From assembly GCA_038210275.1 (NCBI GenBank), contig JBBQWV010000003.1, positions 197,398-261,397 on the forward strand: a stretch of DNA of 64,000 nt, in the 5' to 3' direction. Shown one piece after another: positions 1 to 7,631 of the stretch (positions are counted from its first letter, which is position 1; the number at the start of each line of letters is the position of its first letter). The notes under the pieces were generated by a model. The model saw only the letters and a list, made by a program, of their open reading frames with translations, did not search any database and was not told where the DNA came from. The stretch comes from PALSA-1296 sp038210275. Its GTDB lineage: Bacteria; Bacteroidota; Ignavibacteria; Palsa-1295. Position numbers and translations under genes: made by a program.

Positions 1-614
1 GTTGTGTGAACTTGAGGGTCAATGAGAACTTGATTACATCTAGAACCTACAATTTTATCTTTTGCAAGAAGAACCCAATTCAGCCCCCTATCCGTCGATT
101 TATAAAAACCATCTCCGGTACGGTCATAGAGATCACCGGTGCATGCATAGATTATATTGCCGTCAGTCTGATCAACAGCCACTCCGCCCATCGCATAAGA
201 ACTCCAAGAGTTACTGAGATTTACCCAATTTGTTCCGCCGTTCGTTGTTTGCCACAATCCACCGCCTGAAGTTCCGAGATAAAAGATTTGATTATTAACC
301 GGATCAAAAGCGATACTTGTCGGACGTCCGCTGACTACTCCATCCTGTGAACCACCAACCTGCTCCCAAGCAGCTACGGATAGGATCATCATCGCCTTTG
401 AGCGTGGAATAGAAGTGAATTGCTTATAACCGCTTGCCCGAGCCTCGGCGATATTTGTATCAGGACCGGACATCTCAATTGCATGCCAATATGCAGCGCG
501 TTCAGCGCTATGCTGATCTTCTGCCCAATCGCTATCAGGCATTGGCACAGCACTCTGCTGCGCATAAAGAGAAGAGCTTAAAAGAGTTACAAGTAAAATT
601 AATAGAATCTTCAT
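1..614 (-). CDS. Secreted BNR/VPS10-type repeat protein, N-terminal part (runs off the window)
   Basis: Reading the minus strand from the ATG at 612-614 gives an open frame to the window edge, so only about 204 N-terminal residues are visible and the C-terminus is missing. It begins with a clear signal peptide (MKILLILLVTLLSSSLYAQ). After residue 80 it has the look of BNR/sortilin (VPS10-like) propeller repeats: WEQVGGSQDG, then SGGGLWQTTNGGTNW and DGFYKSTDRGLNW, each with the S/T-x-D/N-x-G-x-x-W Asp-box pattern. Such proteins in Bacteroidota and Ignavibacteria are usually long, exported, and carry a T9SS sorting domain at the far end, which cannot be checked here. The substrate or role is unknown. 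It is divergent from the carboxyltransferase gene, with 242 bases between the two starts. Confidence 0.8.
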   Translation of the reverse strand, partial: MKILLILLVTLLSSSLYAQQSAVPMPDSDWAEDQHSAERAAYWHAIEMSGPDTNIAEARASGYKQFTSIPRSKAMMILSVAAWEQVGGSQDGVVSGRPTSIAFDPVNNQIFYLGTSGGGLWQTTNGGTNWVNLSNSWSSYAMGGVAVDQTDGNIIYACTGDLYDRTGDGFYKSTDRGLNWVLLAKDKIVGSRCNQVLIDPQVHT

Positions 615-856
615 TTTTTAATGTATTCGGCAATAGCTTTGTAAAACAAATAATCTCAGAGTCCGGTTTTATAAGAATTTACGATTTTAATGTACTGTTT
701 TCACGACAAACAATTTTTTAGAACAAGATTCGTGCCATACAGTAATGAGCTAAAAAGACAGATTTTGTTTCAAAATCCGACTAATTACGAACAGAAAGTT
801 GTTCCGTTCGTAATTTTGCACTTAGTACTTATAATAATAACACCACACCATAGAAA

Positions 857-2515
857 ATGTCGCAGATCGGGACAAAGATAGATACTAACGCTTTGCAATT
901 TGCATCGCAATCGGATCATCATAAGAATGAACTTCGTAAACTTCAAAATTTAGAAGACATCGTAAAACTTGGCGGCGGAAAAAATAATATCGCCAAGCAG
1001 CATGAAAAAGGCAAACTCACTGCCCGTGAGCGTATTGCCCTGCTCATTGATGCCGATTCATATTTCGAAGAGATCGGGCTTTTTGCAGCATACGGAATGT
1101 ATGAGAACGAAGGCGGAGCGCCTTCAGCAGGTGTGGTAGCAGGAATTGGCAGGGTAAGCGGTAAACTCTGCATTATAGTTGCCAATGACGCCACAGTGAA
1201 AGCAGGTGCCTGGTTTCCGATGACGTGCAAAAAAAATCTACGCGCTCAGGAAATCTCTATTGAAAATAAACTGCCAATCATTTATCTTGTTGATAGCGCC
1301 GGTGTTTTTTTGCCAATGCAGGATGAGATCTTTCCCGATAAAGAACATTTCGGAAGAATTTTCCGCAACAACGCGATCATGAGTTCGATGGGTATTGTCC
1401 AGATCGCAGCCATCATGGGACCTTGCGTGGCAGGCGGCGCGTATCTGCCCATCATGTCGGATGAAGCACTGATCGTCGAAAAAACCGGACACGTTTTTTT
1501 AGCCGGAAGCGCACTCGTCGAAGCGGCGATCGGAGAAAAGATTGATAACGAATCATTAGGCGGAGCAAAAGTACATTCGGAAGTATCCGGTGTGACCGAT
1601 TATAAAATGGCGAATGACAATGTTTGCTTAGAAACTATTCGCTCTATCGTTTCAAAAATTGGCGAAAAACCGAAGGCTGGTTTTGACCGCATCGCTTCTG
1701 CTCCACCAAAATTTGATACAGAAGAATTGCTCTCTATTCTCCCTATCAATACAACAAAGCCTTATGATACCTACGAAATTATTTCGCGCATAGTAGATAA
1801 TTCGCAAATAGATGAATATAAAGCTGACTATGGCAAAACTATTATTACGGCATACGCACGTATAGACGGATGGGCTGTTGGCATTGTTGCCAACCAACGG
1901 AAGATCGTCAAGAATGCAAAAGGTGAAATGCAAGTCGGCGGAGTGATCTATTCTGATTCTGCTGATAAGGTAGCGCGGTTTATTATGAACTGCAATCAGA
2001 AAATGATCCCGCTTGTATTTTTTCAGGATGTTACAGGATTTATGGTTGGATCTCGCAGTGAGCATGGTGGCATCATTAAAGACGGAGCAAAGATGGTAAG
2101 CGCCGTTGCCAATTCCGTCGTTCCAAAATTTACTTTTATCACCGGCAATTCGTTCGGTGCCGGAAATTACGCTATGTGCGGCAAGGCTTATGATCCGCGA
2201 TTGATCTTTAGTTGGCATTCAGCGCGGCTTGCGGTGATGAGCGGAGCTGCGGCATCGAAAACATTGCTTTCGATCAAACTTGCTTCGCTGAAGAAAAAAG
2301 GCGAAACGATCACCGACGAAATACAAAAACAAATGCTGGCAGAGATCGCAAACCAATATGACGAGCAAACCGGAGCGCTCTTTGCTGCGGCAAGACTTTG
2401 GACTGACGGCATTATTGATCCGCGCAGAACCAGAGAGATCATCTCACTCGGAATAGAAATGGCAAGCCATAATCCCGATATTCCAAAATTTAATCCCGGA
2501 GTAATTCAAACGTAA
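857..2515 (+). CDS. Acyl-CoA carboxylase, carboxyltransferase (beta) subunit, methylcrotonyl/propionyl-CoA type
   Basis: A 552-residue biotin-dependent carboxyltransferase, which moves the carboxyl group from carboxybiotin to an acyl-CoA. Both crotonase-like halves are present. The N half has KGKLTARERIALLID, then DSAGVFLPMQDEIFPDKEHF and MGPCVAGGAYLPIMSDEA; the C half has FFQDVTGFMVGSRSEHGGI and ITGNSFGAGNYAMCGKAYDP. The FPDKEHFGRIF and IMSSMGI stretches resemble the 3-methylcrotonyl-CoA carboxylase beta family more than propionyl-CoA carboxylase, but substrate cannot be fixed by eye. No biotin carboxylase or biotin carrier gene lies nearby, so the partner subunit must be encoded elsewhere. 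A TAATTTTG box at 811-818 may be its promoter -7 element, but no matching -33 box stands at the usual spacing. It ends at a strong bidirectional terminator. Confidence 0.93.
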   Translation: MSQIGTKIDTNALQFASQSDHHKNELRKLQNLEDIVKLGGGKNNIAKQHEKGKLTARERIALLIDADSYFEEIGLFAAYGMYENEGGAPSAGVVAGIGRVSGKLCIIVANDATVKAGAWFPMTCKKNLRAQEISIENKLPIIYLVDSAGVFLPMQDEIFPDKEHFGRIFRNNAIMSSMGIVQIAAIMGPCVAGGAYLPIMSDEALIVEKTGHVFLAGSALVEAAIGEKIDNESLGGAKVHSEVSGVTDYKMANDNVCLETIRSIVSKIGEKPKAGFDRIASAPPKFDTEELLSILPINTTKPYDTYEIISRIVDNSQIDEYKADYGKTIITAYARIDGWAVGIVANQRKIVKNAKGEMQVGGVIYSDSADKVARFIMNCNQKMIPLVFFQDVTGFMVGSRSEHGGIIKDGAKMVSAVANSVVPKFTFITGNSFGAGNYAMCGKAYDPRLIFSWHSARLAVMSGAAASKTLLSIKLASLKKKGETITDEIQKQMLAEIANQYDEQTGALFAAARLWTDGIIDPRRTREIISLGIEMASHNPDIPKFNPGVIQT

Positions 2516-2531
2516 ATTTAATAGACATCAT

Positions 2532-2564
2532 AAAAAAAGCCGGAGAATTCTCTCCGGCTTTTTT
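2532..2564. terminator. Bidirectional intrinsic terminator
   Basis: Perfect 8-bp stem (GCCGGAGA/TCTCCGGC) with a four-base ATTC loop, flanked by seven A on the left and six T on the right. It can therefore stop the plus-strand carboxyltransferase transcript and the convergent minus-strand lipoprotein transcript. Confidence 0.9.
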
Positions 2565-2586
2565 CGTATAAATAATTCTCAGATTA

Positions 2587-4203
2587 TTATCTCACAGGAT
2601 TTACCCGAACTACGATAAATTTCGGATCATACAGCCCATCATGTCGCCCTCGCTGACCGACGAGGAAAGCTTCATAGATCGCGCCATCCTCTGCATTAAA
2701 ACCAAAGTGTACATCAGTATCAGTACTAACTTTTGCTTCCAGATCAACGTGACCTACCGAAACAGTGATGGAAGAATCAAATGCTTTCACATTTTTTATC
2801 TTAGTATCAACTACACCGTTTACTGAAAATATTGCATTATTATTCGATGTAGCTGGAAGAGGCTTATTAGGTCCTGCCAATGCGTAACCGAGTATAATCC
2901 GAGCCGATCCGGCAACAGGAACATCCGGAATTGGTACGGTCATCGTACCGGCTGCGGAATCATACGGCGCATTATTATTAGTAGCCTTTGAATCATTTTT
3001 CTTCACCGTATCATAAACAAGGATCGTATAGAGTTGGTCACTCTTGATAATATTTTTATTTGCATATAGACGGAATAAATTCGTATCAAGGCTGCTTGGG
3101 TTCTTCGCCCCGTTGAATGGCTTTACGAGCTTAAAGTAAAGCACATCAACCATTGGTATCGTTGCCGGAATTTGATTATATACTAATGCGCCGTTATCAG
3201 CCTGAGCAGGAGGGAAAGCTGAAGGTGACGGCGGTGCAAGTGAGAATGGCATCAAGCCTGTGTAATCATAAGACGTATTGTTATTGATCACCAAATTTAA
3301 TCCACCGGTAAGTGAATAATCAATAAGCACTTTATTCACTGCAATATTAGGTGGAAGCAACGCATTGATAAAGTTAAATCTGAACGTCAGTGGCGGAGTA
3401 ACAGTAATATCCGTCCCAGGATCGTCATCAAAGATGCGAATACGGACCGTATCATTTAATGTTAAAAGACCCGTAGTTGGATCAGGAATTCGTGCATCAG
3501 CGCCACCCCATGTTATAGTACGGTATGTTCCGGCTCCAAGACCAACGCCTGCAAGACGACCAAGGACATTATTATTGCTTGGGTCTGTGACATAAAGAGT
3601 GATGCTTGTATCGTTCGCAGTTGGAATTCCAACGTATTGGCTGACTCCCTTATATGCAATATTCGAAGCAAGCACCATACCTTTCAGCGGGTCGCCTACA
3701 ACGAGATTGAGAGGAGTATGGTCCGGAGTCACATTCACAAAACGAAAGTAAGCTAAGTTTGGCTGACCTCCAGAGGGTGGATTATCCTCTATCAGAGTAT
3801 GGTCAACTGAAGCAGTCCCGCCATTTCCAGAAATAAGCCACGTTTTTTTATCGCCGGGCATGAGCGTAACGTAATCATCGGCAACGACAACTTTCGTATC
3901 CGGCTCTAAAGCGACTAAATGATACTTCTTTCCAGTTGCGCGATTTGTCGAAAGATTATTTAAATACGGAGTAACGAGTCCGTACGTCATTGCCGTCGGA
4001 GTCAAAGTTGCAGAATCTGCCGGTGTGGCACTCTCCGGATACATAAATATCTGGATCGGCTGTACCTGATGAAAATTCGCAAAGCGTATTTCCGCCAGAG
4101 GAATATATCCGGGGTCAGTGGCAGTATCTTTACAGCCATTGATGACAACCATTCCGACAGCAAGAATGAAAAGAGAAAATCCGATAAAAAGACGATTTTT
4201 CAT
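2587..4203 (-). CDS. Lipoprotein with DUF4397-like repeats
   Basis: The start at 4203 is preferred over the in-frame ATG 12 codons upstream because it places a lipoprotein signal directly at the N-terminus: MKNRLFIGFSLFILAVGMVV followed by the lipobox INGC. The mature 515-residue or so protein is rich in Asn, Thr and Pro and has phrases typical of DUF4397 domains (IRFANFHQVQPIQIFMYPES, then FRFVNVTPDHTPLNLVVGDP and FNFINALLPPN), apparently two or three tandem beta-sandwich units. DUF4397 proteins are cell-surface or periplasmic lipoproteins of unknown function, common in Bacteroidota. It is convergent with the carboxyltransferase gene and stands alone. A TATTTTTG -7-like box on the minus strand at 4320-4327 may belong to its promoter, but a -33 box at normal spacing is not seen. 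Confidence 0.75.
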   Translation of the reverse strand: MKNRLFIGFSLFILAVGMVVINGCKDTATDPGYIPLAEIRFANFHQVQPIQIFMYPESATPADSATLTPTAMTYGLVTPYLNNLSTNRATGKKYHLVALEPDTKVVVADDYVTLMPGDKKTWLISGNGGTASVDHTLIEDNPPSGGQPNLAYFRFVNVTPDHTPLNLVVGDPLKGMVLASNIAYKGVSQYVGIPTANDTSITLYVTDPSNNNVLGRLAGVGLGAGTYRTITWGGADARIPDPTTGLLTLNDTVRIRIFDDDPGTDITVTPPLTFRFNFINALLPPNIAVNKVLIDYSLTGGLNLVINNNTSYDYTGLMPFSLAPPSPSAFPPAQADNGALVYNQIPATIPMVDVLYFKLVKPFNGAKNPSSLDTNLFRLYANKNIIKSDQLYTILVYDTVKKNDSKATNNNAPYDSAAGTMTVPIPDVPVAGSARIILGYALAGPNKPLPATSNNNAIFSVNGVVDTKIKNVKAFDSSITVSVGHVDLEAKVSTDTDVHFGFNAEDGAIYEAFLVGQRGRHDGLYDPKFIVVRVNPVR

Positions 4204-4399
4204 TTGTTTAACAATAAAAATGGGTCGCTCGAAAGTCACAACTCATATACTAATACACACAACACTTACAAAAGTCGCAGAAAAACTCCCGTTTTGCCCA
4301 AATAGTTTGGATTGGTCTGCAAAAATACGGAATAAAATAGCTCGAATCACGAAAAATCAAAGGATGCCATTCTTGCAGAGTGCCGTAATTTGAAATTTC

Positions 4400-4540
4400 C
4401 ATGTCATTCCGAGGGTATGCGACGATTAGGTAGCATAGTCGTTAGCCCGACGAAGCAATCTAAAAACTTCAATATTATATCACGCTTCAAGATTTTAGAT
4501 TGCTTCGTCGGACTTCGTCCTCCTCACAACGACGTTCTTT
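4400..4540. repeat. Palindromic intergenic repeat element
   Basis: Contains a perfect 19-bp inverted repeat (4447-4465 against 4493-4511; arm begins CCGACGAAGCAATCT) around a 27-base AT-rich centre, with further partial symmetry outside (TCATTCCGAGG at one side, CTCCTCACAACGACG at the other). A related sequence occurs at 12425-12512. It looks like a small non-coding mobile repeat of the widespread 'GAAGCAATCT' kind; it fills most of the 385-base gap between the lipoprotein and the E2 gene. No gene is seen in the gap. Confidence 0.65.
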
Positions 4541-4588
4541 GAAAATTAATTTTCAAATTGAGATACTACCATTCTCTATAAAGTAAAA

Positions 4589-6280
4589 TTACAAGTTATC
4601 CCCTGTAAAATTCTCTAAGTAGTATTTTACCCTTTCCGTAAATTGCACACCATACATTCCATCAATGAGCCTGTGGTCATAGGAAAGACCGAGATACATC
4701 ATTGATCTGATCGCGATGGTATCATTGCCATCCTCATCGGTGAGCACAACGACGCGCTTCACTATTGCCCCGGTCGTCATGATCGCTACCTGCGGTTGAT
4801 TAATGATCGGTGTGCCGAAAAGATTACCAAACATTCCCGGATTGGTGAGTGTGAACGTACCGCCTGAAATATCATCGGGCTTTAACTTTTTTGTTTTTGC
4901 CCGTGCCGCCAAATCTGCAACAGCTTTTGCTATTCCTGCAATGCTCAGGTCTTGTGCTTTTTTGATCACAGGCACGATAAGAGCAGGCGGCAAAAGCGAA
5001 CCTTCAGCAGGTGGCAACCCCACTGCAACGCCGAAATTAATATCTTTCTTTACATGGATATTATTTCCTTCAACGCTTGCATTAATAAACGGAAAATCCT
5101 TGATCGCCTTTACCATCGCTGCGATCATGATGGGAGTATAGGTCAACCCAATACCTTCACGCTGCTTGAACGCCTCTTTATTTTTCTCGCGGAATTTCAC
5201 GATTGCCGTCATATCCACTTCGCTGACGCTTGTCACATGAGCACTGGTCTGCTTCGAGAAGATCATGTGCTCCGCAGTTTTCGTGCGGATATTATCCATT
5301 GGGATAATAGTATCTTCAGCAAATGTCACTGCCGGTCCAGGCGGCGGAGCTTTTACTTTAGCTGATGCTACAGACTGTGGTTTACCCGATCCACGCGAAC
5401 TGAGATAACTTTGAATATCATTTTTATTCACTCGTCCGCCAAGCCCGTTGCCGGAAATAGAATCAAGTTCTCCAATAGAAATTCCCTCTTGCTTGGCGAT
5501 CGAGCGCACAAGCGGCGAATAGAAACGGTTGCCACTGGCTTTCGGCGATGCTTGTATAGTCGTCTGCGCGATTGGAGCTGAGGGCTGTTGAACATTCACT
5601 TTAGGAGCTTCAACAGTTTGAGCTTTTGCAACTGGAGCCGCTTGTTTTGTTTCCGGCGCAGCAGTTGCAGCAGTATTACCCGAAGAAATAAAAGCTATCG
5701 TCGCACCAACTGCAATCGTCTCTTTTTCCTGAGCAACAATTTTCGTTAACTTCCCTGCTGATGGAGAAGGTACTTCTGTATCAACTTTATCTGTCGAAAT
5801 TTCTACGATCGGCTCATCCTTCTTAATATCATCGCCTTCTTTTTTCAACCAACGCAAAATTGTGCCTTCGGTGATGGACTCACCCATCTTCGGCATGACA
5901 ACAGCTTGTCCTGAATCTGATGCAGGTGAAATTGATGGAGCAGGCTTTGATTCAACCTTAGGCGCTTCGACAGCTTGAGAAGCCGCTTTTGTTGGTTCAG
6001 GAGTTTTTGATGCAGGAGCCGGAGCACTTGAAGCGACTTCCCCAGCCTCACCAATTACGGCGATCAAAGCGCCGACGGCAACAGTTTCTTTTTCCTGAGC
6101 AACTTGCTGCAGTAGCGTGCCAGCAACAGGAGCCGGGACTTCGGTATCAACTTTATCGGTAGATATTTCCAGAATCGGCTCGTCCTTCTTGATCTGGTCG
6201 CCGGGCTTTTTCAGCCAGCGCAGGATCGTGCCTTCAGTGATAGACTCGCCCATCTTGGGCATCACAACATTTGTAGCCAT
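4589..6280 (-). CDS. Dihydrolipoamide acyltransferase, E2 of a 2-oxoacid dehydrogenase complex, with two lipoyl domains
   Basis: A 563-residue E2 component that carries acyl groups on lipoyl-lysine and transfers them to CoA. Domain order: lipoyl domain 1 (residues 1-77, STDKVD with lipoyl Lys43), an Ala/Pro/Lys linker, lipoyl domain 2 (about 126-200, Lys165), a second linker, the peripheral subunit-binding domain (about 252-294, YSPLVRSIAKQEGI) and the catalytic acyltransferase domain with the active-site motif YDHRLIDG (His536, Asp540). The two lipoyl domains are near copies of each other. This layout fits pyruvate, branched-chain or 2-oxoglutarate complexes; the specificity cannot be decided. 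A candidate partner, E1 alpha, lies at 28848-29801, far away; no E1 beta or E3 is in the window. The gene appears to be monocistronic. Confidence 0.93.
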   Translation of the reverse strand: MATNVVMPKMGESITEGTILRWLKKPGDQIKKDEPILEISTDKVDTEVPAPVAGTLLQQVAQEKETVAVGALIAVIGEAGEVASSAPAPASKTPEPTKAASQAVEAPKVESKPAPSISPASDSGQAVVMPKMGESITEGTILRWLKKEGDDIKKDEPIVEISTDKVDTEVPSPSAGKLTKIVAQEKETIAVGATIAFISSGNTAATAAPETKQAAPVAKAQTVEAPKVNVQQPSAPIAQTTIQASPKASGNRFYSPLVRSIAKQEGISIGELDSISGNGLGGRVNKNDIQSYLSSRGSGKPQSVASAKVKAPPPGPAVTFAEDTIIPMDNIRTKTAEHMIFSKQTSAHVTSVSEVDMTAIVKFREKNKEAFKQREGIGLTYTPIMIAAMVKAIKDFPFINASVEGNNIHVKKDINFGVAVGLPPAEGSLLPPALIVPVIKKAQDLSIAGIAKAVADLAARAKTKKLKPDDISGGTFTLTNPGMFGNLFGTPIINQPQVAIMTTGAIVKRVVVLTDEDGNDTIAIRSMMYLGLSYDHRLIDGMYGVQFTERVKYYLENFTGDNL

Positions 6281-6374
6281 CTAAAATTCTTTTACGGTGA
6301 TTTTACGAATGCAACATAACACCCGAACCGAAAACTTCGCTCCGTTGTATGCGACATATTTTCTATTTCTTGGA

Positions 6375-7517
6375 TTAAACAAATCGGAGCGTGATCTCAA
6401 TGATCTCAGGAGTATTCCCTAATCTTACAGGAGGTCCCCAAAGTCCCGCTCCGCAAGAAACATAGATATGTGTATCATTGATTTTCTTATATCCCCAGCT
6501 CAGCTCATAAACTTTTTTTGTGATGAAATTCAGCGGCCAAAGCTGACCGTGATGTGTATGACCCGAAAGCTGAAGATCAGCGCCGATGTCGACGGCTTCA
6601 GAAAGTTTGAATGGCTGATGATCCATAAGGATTATCGGCTTTGACGAATCCAACCCTTCGGCGAACTCCTCTATTGTTTTACGTTTCTTCCCTGCTGAAC
6701 GGTCTTCCCTTCCGATGATCGTCATGCCGGCGATTTCGATTCGTTCATCGCGGAGAACTCTGATTCCATGCTCTGAAATATATTTCACCGCCGGCTCAAC
6801 TCCGCCGATATATTCATGATTACCTGTGATTCCAAGAATTCCGTACTTGGATTTTATCGTCCTCAATACTTCACCAAGATTTAATTTTATCACCGGCTCA
6901 ACATCTCCATCAACAATATCACCGGGTAGTAGGACAAGATCGGCATTAAGTGAGTTGATCTTCTCTACGATCATTTTCGTCCAACTACGATTAATGATCG
7001 TGCCGAGATGAATATCGCTTGCAACGACAAGTTTTATTTGCTTTGCGAAATCATTATGCTTCTTAATTGTCAGGTCAAGTTTTCTGACCCGCAATGATCT
7101 TGCATTTATATAACCTGCAAGTACCGCTAATTTCGTAACGCCTATGAGCACTAAGGTCAAATAAAACTTTGCTTTCAGATATTCTTCCGGTGAATAATTC
7201 GGCAAGAAATGTACAAAATGATTCACAAGCCTTGCGAGATCAAGCAGAATAATACTGAGCAGAAAATAGAGGATAAATGCAAACCAAAAAGAACCTATCC
7301 AAATAAAAATATCGCTGAGTGTTGAGAGAAGCCTTCTTTCAAGGAAACGACCAATAATATAGGATAATGAAACAAGAAGGAAAATACCGATATAGAGCGG
7401 ACGAACTTCCTGAACAAATTCTAAGCCCTGAAATCCCCGAATAAAGATGTAATAATTGACAGAGAAATAAAGGGAGAAGAAGATCGCAAAGAACGTCCGA
7501 ATTCTATGTTTATCCAT
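6375..7517 (-). CDS. Membrane-anchored calcineurin-like metallophosphoesterase
   Basis: 380 residues. The N-terminal 140 residues hold four likely transmembrane helices (about 8-28, 38-58, 68-92, 117-137). The rest is a metallophosphoesterase domain with all metal-ligand motifs: DIH (168-170), GD (199-200), GNHE (232-235), DHQP (299-302) and GHTHHGQLWP (319-328). This is the YkuE/YaeI-like architecture; some relatives act on lipid A precursors (LpxG-like) or other phospho-lipids, but the substrate here is unknown. The catalytic domain follows the last helix directly, so it would sit at a membrane face. It is followed by the E2 gene after 95 bases with no obvious terminator between them. Confidence 0.88.
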   Translation of the reverse strand: MDKHRIRTFFAIFFSLYFSVNYYIFIRGFQGLEFVQEVRPLYIGIFLLVSLSYIIGRFLERRLLSTLSDIFIWIGSFWFAFILYFLLSIILLDLARLVNHFVHFLPNYSPEEYLKAKFYLTLVLIGVTKLAVLAGYINARSLRVRKLDLTIKKHNDFAKQIKLVVASDIHLGTIINRSWTKMIVEKINSLNADLVLLPGDIVDGDVEPVIKLNLGEVLRTIKSKYGILGITGNHEYIGGVEPAVKYISEHGIRVLRDERIEIAGMTIIGREDRSAGKKRKTIEEFAEGLDSSKPIILMDHQPFKLSEAVDIGADLQLSGHTHHGQLWPLNFITKKVYELSWGYKKINDTHIYVSCGAGLWGPPVRLGNTPEIIEITLRFV

Positions 7518-7593
7518 TCTAAAGAATCTCTATAGGCTTGTTAACAAATGAGATATGGGGAGTAAATGAAGCTGAATCGAATTAGAAAAAATT

Positions 7594-7620
7594 AAGGGTG
7601 GAGTTAATTGCTCCACCCTT
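7594..7620 (-). terminator. Intrinsic terminator of gyrA
   Basis: Ten-base perfect stem (AAGGGTGGAG/CTCCACCCTT) with a seven-base loop just after the gyrA stop; on the minus strand it is followed by AATTTTTTCTAAT, a T-rich tract. Confidence 0.85.
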
Positions 7621-7631
7621 ATTGCTAGTAT